Origin: an uncultured Subdoligranulum sp.
Lineage (GTDB): Bacteria; Bacillota; Clostridia; Oscillospirales; Ruminococcaceae
NCBI GenBank assembly: GCA_945830575.1
Contig: CALZZE010000012.1
Coordinates: forward strand, 1 to 64,000
Direction of reading: 5' to 3'
Length of the DNA: 64,000 nt
The position numbers and the translations under genes were made by a program. A model generated the notes under the pieces. The model made no database searches and was not told where the DNA came from. It worked only from the letters and a program-made list of their open reading frames with translations. Position 1 is the stretch's first letter, and each line of letters opens with the position of its first letter. Below are positions 7,524 to 15,268 of the stretch, in pieces.

Positions 7524-7916
7524 ATGACAATCGGAGAGAAAATCAAATACGCCCGACTTCAGGCGGGAATGTCACAAAAAACGCTTGGGAATAAGCTTGG
7601 CATATCTTATCAGTGTATTGCGCAATGGGAAAACAATCTTCGTCGGCCAAAACTGGAGAATATTCTCAAGCTGGCCGCTGCCCTTGAAATTGCCCCCTCT
7701 GATTTGGATGATTCTATTGCAGGAACGGCTCAAATGTCACCCGCAAGGGATGTTTCTGTTGATCGTATCCAAATCGTTTTGGGGGAGGAGCGAGCAAACC
7801 GCTTGTGCCAATCGCTGAATGCGCTGAATGAACAGGGAAAGAACACAGCAATCCAGCGAGTGGAGGAACTTACGGAAATTTCCCGTTATACAAAAGACAG
7901 GGAAGACAAGGTTTGA
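7524..7916 (+). CDS. XRE-family HTH repressor divergent from the island operon
   Basis: 130-aa protein with an N-terminal Cro/C1 HTH (KIKYARLQAGMSQKTLGNKL then SYQCIAQWENN) and a C-terminal helical tail. Start ATG with GGAGG 8 nt upstream; the frame is open further back but unsupported. The palindromic operators in the divergent promoter region make it the likely repressor of both its own gene and the HTH-DUF3883/ClpX-like operon. It is the last island gene before core-like sequence resumes near 8.3 kb. Confidence 0.8.
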   Translation: MTIGEKIKYARLQAGMSQKTLGNKLGISYQCIAQWENNLRRPKLENILKLAAALEIAPSDLDDSIAGTAQMSPARDVSVDRIQIVLGEERANRLCQSLNALNEQGKNTAIQRVEELTEISRYTKDREDKV

Positions 7917-8004
7917 AGTCGTACAGAAAAAGTCTGGGTGAAGTGTTCCCGTCGATGGGGATACTGAACTCTCGGAAATGCTGAAAATGAGGAACAATAG
8001 ACAA

Positions 8005-8037
8005 AACCGCAAGTCATCGGCTTGATGGCTTGCGGTT
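8005..8037 (+). terminator. rho-independent terminator after the XRE gene
   Basis: Stem arms AACCGCAAG (8005-8013) and CTTGCGGTT (8029-8037), with further inner pairing (CATC/GATG), followed by ATTT. Confidence 0.75.
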
Positions 8038-8177
8038 ATTTCAGTGCACCCGGAGGCGGGGGATAGAAAATCAGAATCCGGCAATGATTCGGATTCATAG
8101 GGGATCTTTTGTGAGTCTTCTGGCCGTTTGAGATGTGGAGCGCTCTGCCATTCTCTGTGTGTGAAGTGAGACAATAA

Positions 8178-8216
8178 AAAGTCAGGCTCCTCGGTTTCGC
8201 CGGGGGTCCTGACTTT
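8178..8216. terminator. terminator-like hairpin
   Basis: Arms AAAGTCAGG (8178-8186) and CCTGACTTT (8208-8216), with a GC-rich inner stem, A-rich on one side and T-rich on the other. It does not directly follow a surviving gene and may be the original terminator of a core gene displaced by the island. Confidence 0.55.
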
Positions 8217-8334
8217 CTGTAACATTGCAATATTATGCTGACCTTGGACACATCCCCTGCATCTTCCGTTTTTTCCATCATGTCGGTTTTTGCAGGGAAA
8301 GTCAATGCGGCGAGCGGCTGGGAGCAGTGCAAAA

Positions 8335-8362
8335 TTGACAGAAAAAGGAACTTCCGTATAAT
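8335..8362 (+). promoter_or_regulatory. promoter of the Crp/Fnr regulator
   Basis: TTGACA (8335-8340), a 16-bp spacer and TATAAT (8357-8362), 20 bp before the start codon: a near-consensus sigma-70 promoter. Confidence 0.75.
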
Positions 8363-8382
8363 GAAAACAGGGAGGGGATTCC

Positions 8383-9042
8383 ATGGAAGTGAAGGATTTT
8401 TTTCCGGTCTGGAACGATCTGTCCCCGGCGGAACAGCAACTGCTGGAGGGCGGCGCCGTCCGGCGGACGGTGGAAAAGGGCGCGGTGCTGCACAGCGGCA
8501 GCCTGGACTGCACCGGTCTGCTGCTGGTGGAGCGCGGACAGCTGCGCGCCTGTATCCTTTCCGATGAAGGCCGGGAAATCACGCTGTATCGTCTGCTGGA
8601 TCGGGACATCTGCCTGTTTTCCGCCTCCTGCATGCTGCGCTCCATTCAGTTTGAGGTGACCATTCAGGCACAGCGGGAGACAACGCTGTGGGTGCTTGCG
8701 CCGGAACCTTACCAGTGCGTGATGGAGCACTCGGCCCCGCTGGCGAATTTCACCAACGAGGTGATGGCGGGGCGGTTCTCTGACGTGATGTGGCTGCTGG
8801 AACAGATTTTGTGGAAACGCTTTGACCAGCGGCTGGCGGCGTTTCTGCTGGAGGAAAGCGCACTGGAGGGCACCAGCGTGCTGAAAATCACCCACGAGGC
8901 CATCGGCAGCCACATGGGCAATCCCCGCGAGGTGGTGACCCGGATGCTGCGCTATTTCCAGTGTGAGGGGCTGGTCAGGCTGTCCCGCGGAACGGTGGAA
9001 ATTCAAAACGCGGACGGGCTGAAACAGCTTGCACGCATATAA
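8383..9042 (+). CDS. Crp/Fnr-family transcriptional regulator
   Basis: 219 aa. The N-terminal cyclic-nucleotide-binding-like beta-barrel (about 10-130) lacks an N-terminal Fe-S cysteine cluster. The C-terminal winged helix has a recognition region THEAIGSHMGNPREVVTRML (about 168-190). It probably senses redox or a small ligand and activates the convergent CoA-disulfide-reductase/rhodanese operon; a GTGATCAC palindrome at a class II activator distance lies before that operon. GGGAGG precedes the ATG. Confidence 0.9.
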   Translation: MEVKDFFPVWNDLSPAEQQLLEGGAVRRTVEKGAVLHSGSLDCTGLLLVERGQLRACILSDEGREITLYRLLDRDICLFSASCMLRSIQFEVTIQAQRETTLWVLAPEPYQCVMEHSAPLANFTNEVMAGRFSDVMWLLEQILWKRFDQRLAAFLLEESALEGTSVLKITHEAIGSHMGNPREVVTRMLRYFQCEGLVRLSRGTVEIQNADGLKQLARI

Positions 9043-9046
9043 AAAA

Positions 9047-9082
9047 CAGGACATTCTCCCACGGGTTGCGGGGAATGTCCTG
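9047..9082. terminator. bidirectional terminator between convergent genes
   Basis: Arms CAGGACATTC... (9047-9060) and ...GAATGTCCTG (9070-9082), preceded by A6 and followed by a T-rich stretch; it lies between the regulator and the reductase gene. Confidence 0.85.
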
Positions 9083-9087
9083 CTTTC

Positions 9088-10779
9088 TTATTGGTCCATG
9101 CCGCAGGGGAGGGCCTGTTCCGTCAGGCGGCGGTCGTGCATCACCGCGTCATAGTAGCGGAACCCGCCGGAGAAGTTGTAGCACTCAAACCCATGCCCGG
9201 CCAGAATGCGGCAGGCAATGTAGCTGCGCAGGCCGCTCTGGCAGATGACATAGACCGGCTTATCCGGCGGAAGCTCGCCCAGCCGTTCCCGCAGCTCGTC
9301 CACCGGAATGTTGACAAAGCCCTCGATGTGGCCCCGGCGGTATTCCCCGGTTGTGCGGGTGTCCAGCAGGGTCACACTGCCGTCGCGGGGCAGGGCGTCC
9401 GCGTCCTCCAGATGCCACTGCCGCAAAAGCCCGTTGGCAAGGTTGTCCACCATAAACCCGGCCATGTTCACCGGGTCCTTGGCGGAGGAATAGGGCGGCG
9501 CATACGCCAAATCCAAATCCTTTAATTCGGTGGCCTTCATTCCGGCGTGAATGGCGGTGGCCAGCACATCGATGCGCTTGTCCACCCCTTCGTACCCGAC
9601 GATTTGCGCCCCCAGCAGGCGGTATGTTTCCTGCTCAAAGACCACCTTCATGGTCATGACCCGGCCGCCCGGATAGTAGCCCGCATGGCTCATGGGGGAA
9701 AGAAGTACGGTGTCCACGTTCAAGCCAGCCTTTTTCGCGTTGGTTTCGTTCACGCCGGTGACAGCGGCGGTCAGGTTAAACACCTTGATGACCGAACTGC
9801 CCTGCGACCCCCGATACCGGCTGTCGCCGCCGCAGATGTTGTCCGCCGCAATGCGCCCCTGCCGGTTGGCGGGACCGGCCAGCGAAATCAGCGCGTCCTG
9901 CCCGGTGACGGAGTGCTTCACCTGCACCGCGTCGCCCACGGCGTAAATGTCGGGAACCGAGGTCTCCATGCGGTCGTTGACCACAATGCTGCCCTTGATG
10001 CCCAGCGCCAGCCCGGCCTCTCTGGCAAGGGCGGTATCCGGGGTGACCCCAATGGCCAGCACCACCATGTCGGCGTGGAGCGGCGCTTCGTCCTTCAACA
10101 GCACGTCCACGCCGCCGTCCTTCTCCACAAAGCCCTCCACCGTATGGCCCAGCGCCAGCCGGACACCGTTCCTGCGCATCTCGGCGTGGAGAAGCGCCGC
10201 CATGTCCGCGTCAAAGGGATTCATCAGCTGTCTGGGACGCTGGACGATGGTGACCTCCAGCCCCAGCGCCCGCAGGTTTTCCGCCAGCTCCAGCCCGATG
10301 AAGCCGCCGCCCGCCAGCACGGCGGATTTGGGGTGGTGTTGGGTGATGTGGTCCTTGATGCGCAGGGTGTCCTCCACGGTGCGCAGCGTGAACAGCTTGT
10401 CCAGCCCCACGCCGGGCAGCCGGGGCTGGGTGGGTCTGGCGCCGGGGGACAGCAGCAGCTTGTCATAGGATTCCTCAAAGGTCTCGCCGGTTTCCAGATT
10501 GGTCACCGAGACCGTCTTGCGGTCCGGGTGCAGTGCGGTGACCTCGTGGTGTACCTTCATGCTGACCCTGAACCGGGAGAAAAAGCTCTCCGGCGTCTGG
10601 AGGGTCAGCTCCGCCGGGTCGGTGATGACATCACCGATGAAATAGGGCAGACCGCAGTTAGCGTAGGAAACGTAGCCGCTGCGCTCAAACACCACGATTT
10701 CCGCCTGTTCGTCCAGCCGGCGGATGCGGGCCGCCGCCGTTGCGCCGCCCGCCACGCCGCCCACAATGACAACTTTCAT
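9088..10779 (-). CDS. CoA-disulfide reductase-type FAD/NAD(P) oxidoreductase with C-terminal rhodanese domain
   Basis: 563 aa. FAD-binding GGVAGGATAAARIRR at the N-terminus; the redox-active single cysteine is in SYANCGLPYFIGD (about residue 43), as in CoA-disulfide reductases and NADH oxidases. NAD-binding AGGGFIGLELAENL is central, followed by the dimerisation domain. A C-terminal rhodanese domain (about 465-555) has active Cys in VICQSGLRSYIA. The family reduces CoA-disulfide/CoA-persulfide and handles sulfane sulfur; cytoplasmic. The ATG directly follows the stop codon of the upstream rhodanese gene, so the two are cotranslated. Confidence 0.93.
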   Translation of the reverse strand: MKVVIVGGVAGGATAAARIRRLDEQAEIVVFERSGYVSYANCGLPYFIGDVITDPAELTLQTPESFFSRFRVSMKVHHEVTALHPDRKTVSVTNLETGETFEESYDKLLLSPGARPTQPRLPGVGLDKLFTLRTVEDTLRIKDHITQHHPKSAVLAGGGFIGLELAENLRALGLEVTIVQRPRQLMNPFDADMAALLHAEMRRNGVRLALGHTVEGFVEKDGGVDVLLKDEAPLHADMVVLAIGVTPDTALAREAGLALGIKGSIVVNDRMETSVPDIYAVGDAVQVKHSVTGQDALISLAGPANRQGRIAADNICGGDSRYRGSQGSSVIKVFNLTAAVTGVNETNAKKAGLNVDTVLLSPMSHAGYYPGGRVMTMKVVFEQETYRLLGAQIVGYEGVDKRIDVLATAIHAGMKATELKDLDLAYAPPYSSAKDPVNMAGFMVDNLANGLLRQWHLEDADALPRDGSVTLLDTRTTGEYRRGHIEGFVNIPVDELRERLGELPPDKPVYVICQSGLRSYIACRILAGHGFECYNFSGGFRYYDAVMHDRRLTEQALPCGMDQ

Positions 10780-11100
10780 CTATCGTTCCACCTTTCCCCG
10801 CCATGCGGCGATGCCGCCGATGTTGGTCACGTTGGTATATCCCATCTGCTTGAGCAGGCTGGCCGCCTGACTGCTCCGCGCCCCGGACTGGCAGTAGACA
10901 AACAGCGGCGCGCCCTTGTCCTTGACGGCGGCCTCCGCGTCATGCAGCGTTTGCAGAGGAATATTTTTGCTGCCGGGGATATGCCCCTGCGCGTATTCCT
11001 GCGGGGTGCGAACGTCCAGCAGCACCGCGCCCGGCGTGGCATTGTATTCTTCCACGCCCTGATGAATATCCGGCTGTTTCAAAAAATCGAAAAAACCCAT
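10780..11100 (-). CDS. single-domain rhodanese (sulfurtransferase)
   Basis: 106 aa; one rhodanese domain with catalytic Cys in LFVYCQSGARSSQAA (about 68-82). It moves sulfane sulfur between carriers, here probably feeding the fused reductase-rhodanese encoded directly downstream (its stop TAG abuts the next ATG). Start chosen at ATG 11100 because GGAGG lies 7 nt upstream; the longer frame to 11145 has no ribosome site. Confidence 0.92.
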   Translation of the reverse strand: MGFFDFLKQPDIHQGVEEYNATPGAVLLDVRTPQEYAQGHIPGSKNIPLQTLHDAEAAVKDKGAPLFVYCQSGARSSQAASLLKQMGYTNVTNIGGIAAWRGKVER

Positions 11101-11135
11101 AAGATGTCCTCCTTGTATTGTCCTGATTATTCTAT

Positions 11136-11176
11136 AGTATACCACAGATTTTCATTTGTTTCTGTGATGTGATCAC
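11136..11176 (-). promoter_or_regulatory. rhodanese operon promoter with candidate Crp/Fnr site
   Basis: TATACT (11141-11136, minus strand) serves as -10, but no good -35 is seen, as expected for an activated promoter. A GTGATCAC palindrome (11169-11176, within a wider GTGA...TCAC pair from 11164) is centred about 41-43 bp upstream of the expected start, the classical class II activator position. A link to the convergent Crp/Fnr gene is inferred. Confidence 0.45.
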
Positions 11177-11355
11177 CCATTGCTTTCAGCCTTCAAACGC
11201 TGTTTGAGCTTGCGCCAGTATGCTGTGGGATTGGCACGATCGGTCAGTACGCTGACTGCATCAACGATAGAAAAATACCATTCTTCTTGTTCTTCGTCCC
11301 ATGCTGTGCGGATACGCTTGTCTTCAAAAAGCTGAATCTTATCGTTTTGACTCAT
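11173..11355 (-). pseudogene. BRO-family N-terminal fragment
   Basis: 60-aa frame starting MSQNDKIQLFEDKRIRTAWD and containing EEWYFSIVDAVSVLTD and AYWRKLKQRL. These are the first residues of BRO-N (phage antirepressor-like) proteins, which normally run several hundred residues. The rest is missing, so this is a truncated remnant. The start overlaps the upstream phosphatase gene by 17 nt. Confidence 0.7.
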
Positions 11356-11812
11356 GTGGAATCTTAATCAGATGGTGAAGCAGCCCCTGACAACCTTCCT
11401 CCACATCCCGCCAGGTTGCATCGAAATCATCGGTGTACCACGGGTCAGCAACCTCGCCGGGGCGGTCAGTGTAGTCCAGCAGCAGATGCAGCTTGCCGTC
11501 CGGGTCACCGCCACAAATGCGGCGCATGTTTCGGAGATTCGCCCTGTCCATGCCGATGAGCAGGTCAAACTGCCGGTAGTCCCCAACGTGAAGCTGGCGC
11601 GCCGTCTTGCCGGAGCATCCGATACCGTGCTCGGCCAGCTTGCGGCGGGCAGGCGGATAAACCGAATTTCCGATCTCCTCAGTACTGGTGGCGGCGGACT
11701 CGATTTGAAAATCCTGCTCCAGTCCCGCTTTCTTCACGATATCTTTCATGACAAACTCGGCCATCGGACTTCTGCAAATATTGCCGTGGCACACGAATAG
11801 TATTTTTATCAT
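11339..11812 (-). CDS. low-molecular-weight protein-tyrosine phosphatase
   Basis: 157 aa, the usual family length. The P-loop CHGNICRSP (C-x5-R-S) is at the N-terminus and the general acid Asp is in VADPWYTDDF near the C-terminus. Cytoplasmic phosphatase acting on phosphotyrosine or phosphoarginine-type substrates. Start ATG 11812 gives MIKILFVCHGN; GGAGA lies upstream. AT-richer than the core genes and surrounded by remnants. Confidence 0.92.
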   Translation of the reverse strand: MIKILFVCHGNICRSPMAEFVMKDIVKKAGLEQDFQIESAATSTEEIGNSVYPPARRKLAEHGIGCSGKTARQLHVGDYRQFDLLIGMDRANLRNMRRICGGDPDGKLHLLLDYTDRPGEVADPWYTDDFDATWRDVEEGCQGLLHHLIKIPHESKR

Positions 11813-11911
11813 CGTCTTATATCTCCATATAAGTCTTGCATTTCTTCTCAAATGCCCAATATCGCAGGAGTTTTTGGCATTTTCAGGAAGAAGTTGCAGC
11901 GGTTCGTTTTG

Positions 11912-12568
11912 TTATTCTCTAATCAGCATATACAGATTTCCGTCACCAACATCAGTGCCATTAAAATAGGTCGTGCCATTCACTTCGTAATGAACTGCAT
12001 ATGTAATACCTCCGCCACCATCTCGTGTACCCAACACTTGAATTTCACCAGTAGTAGGAACGGTATAAACAACTGGTTTGTTCTTGATCATGAACGGATC
12101 GCCTATTGTAACGCCATCCACCAGAACCTGAACATAGTCACCATCTTCTGCAGCATAGTCCCAAATGTGGATTTTGCTTTCGTCAGATGGTGAAGAGTGT
12201 GTGATCGTCAAATCTTGTCCCGCCAAGTTCTCGTCGTCTGTAAGAATTCGGACGCCGATAGGGAGTTGCGTTGACATGCCGCTTTCCACCGCTTGTACCG
12301 CTTCTTCAGATGTATTTACACTTGTGGAACTCGGTGCCAGAAATATGGATACCGCAAACAATGCCATCAAAACCAAACCAGTTGCTTTCAATTTCCTATC
12401 AGCCATTGTTTTGTGTTTTTTCTTTGTTTTCGGCTCGGCAGTATGTCCAGCAGAATCATATTCTGGTGCTGTAGGTGTATACTGTGACAGATTTGCGTTG
12501 CTACCGGCACTATAACTCATTTTGTTGGAGGGCTTGTCCGCAAAACGCCTTTGATTATTATTGCTCAT
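11912..12568 (-). CDS. hypothetical membrane-anchored protein
   Basis: About 218 aa. A hydrophilic, Ser/Asn-rich cytoplasmic head (about 1-60) with a lysine-rich stretch (PKTKKKHKTMADRKLK) precedes one transmembrane helix (ATGLVLMALFAVSIFLA); about 130 extracellular residues follow, beta-rich. The ATG at 12568 has GCGAGGG at suitable spacing; a second ATG two codons upstream is too close to it. It overlaps the upstream membrane protein gene by about 11 nt, so the two form a unit. No family recognised. Confidence 0.6.
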   Translation of the reverse strand: MSNNNQRRFADKPSNKMSYSAGSNANLSQYTPTAPEYDSAGHTAEPKTKKKHKTMADRKLKATGLVLMALFAVSIFLAPSSTSVNTSEEAVQAVESGMSTQLPIGVRILTDDENLAGQDLTITHSSPSDESKIHIWDYAAEDGDYVQVLVDGVTIGDPFMIKNKPVVYTVPTTGEIQVLGTRDGGGGITYAVHYEVNGTTYFNGTDVGDGNLYMLIRE

Positions 12569-12905
12569 ATTCATCCCTCGCTATTCTCATTGGTTTCTTA
12601 TGGAAATAGATGCACATTGCGACTCTGAGCACAACAATTACTGCGATCATCAGCCACAGGAAAAGGGTATGCCTTGAATCACTCTGCACTTGGTATCCAT
12701 AATTCAACAGTTCGATTCCGATGGACAGAATCGTAACATCTGCCATCAGAATGGTGATGTACGGATATAACCAGGGAAGTTTACGAAAGCACTTTCTGAA
12801 TGCAGGGACAAGCATCGTTATTCCAAAGACAAGTCCAAAGATAACCAGGAATATGAATCCTATGGTCTGCGTTGCAAAGCCGGACTTGATTATGGTTGAA
12901 ATATC
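12558..12905 (-). pseudogene. multi-pass membrane protein, 5' end lost at a deletion junction
   Basis: Frame with four hydrophobic segments (for example [20 protein letters not shown] and LFLWLMIAVIVVLRVAMCIY), ending at 12558. The frame runs back to 12950, but residues before about [10 protein letters not shown] belong to reversed AAA-gene sequence in another frame, and no ribosome site is seen. The start was apparently removed by the deletion that joined it to the AAA fragment. It may still be translated from a fused message. No function assigned. Confidence 0.5.
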
Positions 12906-13029
12906 GGTTAAAAGCTTCAAGCAGCTTGGATTTACCACTACGACGCACACCAGTGATAACTTTGATATCCGGCGTTCCGATCACATTGGTCAATTTATCT
13001 AAATACTGGTTGCGGTCAATCAATTTCAC
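12905..13029 (-). pseudogene. N-terminal fragment of an AAA (DUF4143-type) ATPase
   Basis: Starts [20 protein letters not shown] and contains Walker A in [17 protein letters not shown], typical of the first 40 residues of ATP-binding proteins with DUF4143 (normally about 400 aa). After residue about 40 the homology stops and the reading enters the neighbouring membrane-protein sequence out of frame: a deletion remnant. Confidence 0.7.
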
Positions 13030-13526
13030 TGTTCATCACCTCGTAAATATAGTATATCCGCCTCGATTACCAAAATCAACTGTTTTTCGAAAATGGTAAA
13101 TAGAATTATGCATCAAAACATGCACGGTGAAAATTCACCCCGCGATGTGAATATTCGCCCCAAACAAGTGAAAAACAGCCCGTCGATCATATGACCGGTG
13201 AGCTGTTACAATGTATTCGATTGCTCTTTCATAACTTCCGACATCATTCTGGCACCCAGTTTAAAGCCGTTTTGGAAGATCAGGCAATGTCGTTCAAACG
13301 GAGAGCGTACCATAATATAGGTGTTGTCGAAGCGTTTCGGCATGAGTTCTTAAAAACTGCTGAGAGGAAAAGTGAAAACACACCCCGAATCCTGACCGTT
13401 ATTTGACCGTTGATGCCATAAAAAGACAGGAAGGATAAAAACAAGAAAAAAGATATATGGCGTTTTCACGACAAAAATACAGTAATATCGGAATGAAAAG
13501 ATGTGCTATAGGAGAAAATAATACAT

Positions 13527-13568
13527 CTCTTAATCAGTGGGTCCTGGGTTCGAGTCCCCGATGGTGCA
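13527..13568 (+). tRNA. tRNA-Lys(CTT) 3' half fragment, probable att scar
   Basis: From the anticodon loop (CTCTTAA; anticodon CTT at 13529-13531) through variable loop, T-arm (GGGTTCGAGTCC) and 3' acceptor strand (ATGGTGC). The 5' half is absent: upstream sequence is AT-rich and cannot pair. One T-stem pair is broken. Such 3' tRNA halves are what tyrosine integrases leave at an element end. Not a functional tRNA. Confidence 0.8.
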
Positions 13569-13574
13569 CTCCAA

Positions 13575-13617
13575 AAAAGCATGACCGTACGCTGTAAAAT
13601 GCGACTGCCGTGCTTTT
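13575..13617 (+). terminator. terminator-like hairpin after the tRNA fragment
   Basis: AAAAGCA (13575-13581) and TGCTTTT (13611-13617) enclose a partly paired loop and are followed by a T-rich run. Probably inherited with the tRNA 3' end. Confidence 0.4.
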
Positions 13618-13665
13618 CTTTTTGCTGCTTTTTGACTCAAAACCCGATTCCTGACCGTTATTTGG

Positions 13666-13754
13666 TAACCGCCCACCGAAACCGCACCCTTGACAAAGAA
13701 TCCGGGATCGAAGGTGAACCTTCGGTCCCGGATGCGTAACCGCCCATCGAAACC
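13666..13754. repeat. hairpin framed by 18-bp direct repeats
   Basis: A strong inverted repeat (arms 13700-13715 and 13718-13733, core CGAAGGT/ACCTTCG, GA loop) lies between two 18-bp copies of the motif TAACCGCCCAnCGAAACC (13666-13683 and 13737-13754). It looks like a repetitive extragenic element. Confidence 0.6.
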
Positions 13755-14048
13755 ACGTCTTGCACCTCACCCTCCCTCCATGAGAGAATATCCTCAACAG
13801 GAGAATATCCATTGAGTGGTGTTGGAGCTCTCTAAAAGCACGCGTGTGGGGCGGCGGTTCATTGGCGGATGGGTGCTTATTCTCAAGGGTGTGGTTTCAG
13901 TTGGAAATTCAAAAGCGAAGGCGTTTTCATATTGCCAATCTTTTCTGCCGACTACTGAAAATTGGGCTGGAAAGCAGGCTGCGTTTTCTGCGCAAAAAAG
14001 CCCGGTCCTTCTTACGATAAGAGATGCTGGCATGAAAAGTTGATTCCA

Positions 14049-14077
14049 GTAACCTTGAAAGTGCCGAGCAACGGGGG
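14049..14077 (+). repeat. dispersed 29-bp repeat, copy A
   Basis: Shares the core TTGAAAGTGC then GAGCAACGGGGG with 20708-20736 (25 of 29 positions). Both copies are intergenic and in the same orientation. Confidence 0.6.
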
Positions 14078-14114
14078 TGTCCGGTTTCACAGAAAAGTAA
14101 CAGAAAAGCTGTTC

Positions 14115-14126
14115 GCAATCGCTTGC
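14115..14126 (+). promoter_or_regulatory. candidate LacI operator before its own gene
   Basis: GCAATCGCTTGC differs at one base from the perfect GCAATCGATTGC at 15400-15411. It lies 64 bp before the regulator start and suggests autoregulation. Confidence 0.5.
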
Positions 14127-14189
14127 AATCTTGTTGCAAAGATGTTACAATTCCCATAAAGACCCTGTGGGAAAAGAGGCTGAAGAACC

Positions 14190-15182
14190 ATGACCATTTA
14201 CGATATTGCGAAAAAAGCCGGCGTTTCTGCCAGTACCGTATCCCGTGTGGTGAACAACAAGCCGGGCATCAAGCCGGAGACCCGCCGGAAAATCCAGGAG
14301 CTGCTGAAGGAGTGCAGCTACACCCCCAACGAGACTGCGCGCGGGCTGGTGAAGCGTTCCAGCCGGATGATCGGCATCCTCATCACCGACATCCGCTATG
14401 CCCACTATATGGACATTGCCTTTTTTGTGGAACAGGAGCTGTCCCGCGCCGGGTACACCTGCCTCATCGTCAATACCGGCATCCCTGACGAGAGCAAGGT
14501 GGAAGCCATCCACCGTCTGGCCCAGCGGCAGATTGACGGGCTGCTGATGGTCGGCTCCACCTTCCAGTGTGCGGCGGTGCAGGAGGCCATTGAGCAGGAT
14601 CTGCCGGACATCCCTGTGGCGATGGCAAACGGCTATCTGCCGCTGCCCAACGTCAAGGGGGTGCTGGTGGATGAATGCAACGGCGTGGCGGAGTGCATCC
14701 GGCTGATGCAGAGCAGAAATCATCAGAAGATCGCGTTTATCATTCCCAGCTCCACCCCCAGCAACCTGCAAAAACAGCAGGGTTTTGAGCAGGCCATCCG
14801 GCAGGGGACCCACCCGGAATGTGCCGAATGGGTGTACCAGTCGCCCACTTCGCTGGAGGACGGCTACCGTGTGACCAACCAGATCTTGCAGGAACACCCC
14901 GATGTGGAGGGGCTGATGTTCTGCGAGGACGAGGCTGCGGTCAGCGCTGTGCGTGCGCTCCTCGATGCGGGCATCCCGGTGCCGGAGCAGGTCAGCGTTA
15001 TCGGCACCGACAACACCCGCTACTGCGAGATATGCAACCCCAAGCTGACCGCGCTGGACAACATGATGCTGGAAATGAGTATGGAATCCGCCCGCATCCT
15101 GCTGGAAAGCCTGAACGGAAACAACAGCCTGCCCGCCCGCATCATGCTGTTTTCCCGCATCATTGAACGGGAGACCACCTGA
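14190..15182 (+). CDS. LacI-family transcriptional regulator of the yia-like operon
   Basis: 330 aa, normal family length. LacI HTH at residues 2-50 (TIYDIAKKAGVSASTVSRVV) with hinge, followed by a periplasmic-binding-protein-like effector domain. Directly upstream of, and codirectional with, the sugar-acid TRAP operon, whose promoter carries two CAATCGATTG palindromes; a related site precedes this gene. The ligand is presumably the operon's sugar acid or an intermediate. Confidence 0.93.
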   Translation: MTIYDIAKKAGVSASTVSRVVNNKPGIKPETRRKIQELLKECSYTPNETARGLVKRSSRMIGILITDIRYAHYMDIAFFVEQELSRAGYTCLIVNTGIPDESKVEAIHRLAQRQIDGLLMVGSTFQCAAVQEAIEQDLPDIPVAMANGYLPLPNVKGVLVDECNGVAECIRLMQSRNHQKIAFIIPSSTPSNLQKQQGFEQAIRQGTHPECAEWVYQSPTSLEDGYRVTNQILQEHPDVEGLMFCEDEAAVSAVRALLDAGIPVPEQVSVIGTDNTRYCEICNPKLTALDNMMLEMSMESARILLESLNGNNSLPARIMLFSRIIERETT

Positions 15183-15268
15183 GCGCCTCCCCCATGTCCC
15201 CGCCGAACCATCACCCGCACCGCCCGGCCCCGGAACAGGGGAGCCGGGCAGTTTTTGTGCAAGAAATA

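Larger units (their letters stand above)
7917..8382. other. intergenic region at island-core boundary
   Basis: 466 bp with no convincing gene. It contains the terminator at 8005-8037, a second hairpin at 8178-8216 and the Crp/Fnr gene promoter. The change from AT-richer to GC-rich sequence occurs here, so one island end probably lies in this stretch, but no attachment-site repeat could be recognised. Confidence 0.5.
13384..13664. repeat. 22-bp direct repeats flanking the tRNA fragment
   Basis: Copies at 13384-13405 and 13643-13664 differ at one position (core CCTGACCGTTATTTG). They lie either side of the tRNA-Lys fragment, 259 bp apart, and could be recombination or insertion scars. Confidence 0.6.
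13030..14189. other. 1.16-kb non-coding island scar
   Basis: No convincing gene. It holds the tRNA-Lys 3' fragment, two pairs of short direct repeats, a strong hairpin and one copy of a dispersed repeat (listed separately). The short reading frames here lack ribosome sites or recognisable domains. Confidence 0.6.

Noticed and set aside
11173-11355. Complete small regulator gene
   Set aside because: It matches only the first residues of BRO-N proteins and stops abruptly, so it is a truncation.
13191-13406. 71-codon plus-strand frame in the scar region
   Set aside because: No ribosome site and no recognisable domain; it ends inside one of the short direct repeats.
13534-13812. Minus-strand 92-codon frame ending in GLEPRTH
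   Set aside because: The ending is simply the complement of the tRNA T-arm and acceptor; a well-known false gene next to tRNA sequences.
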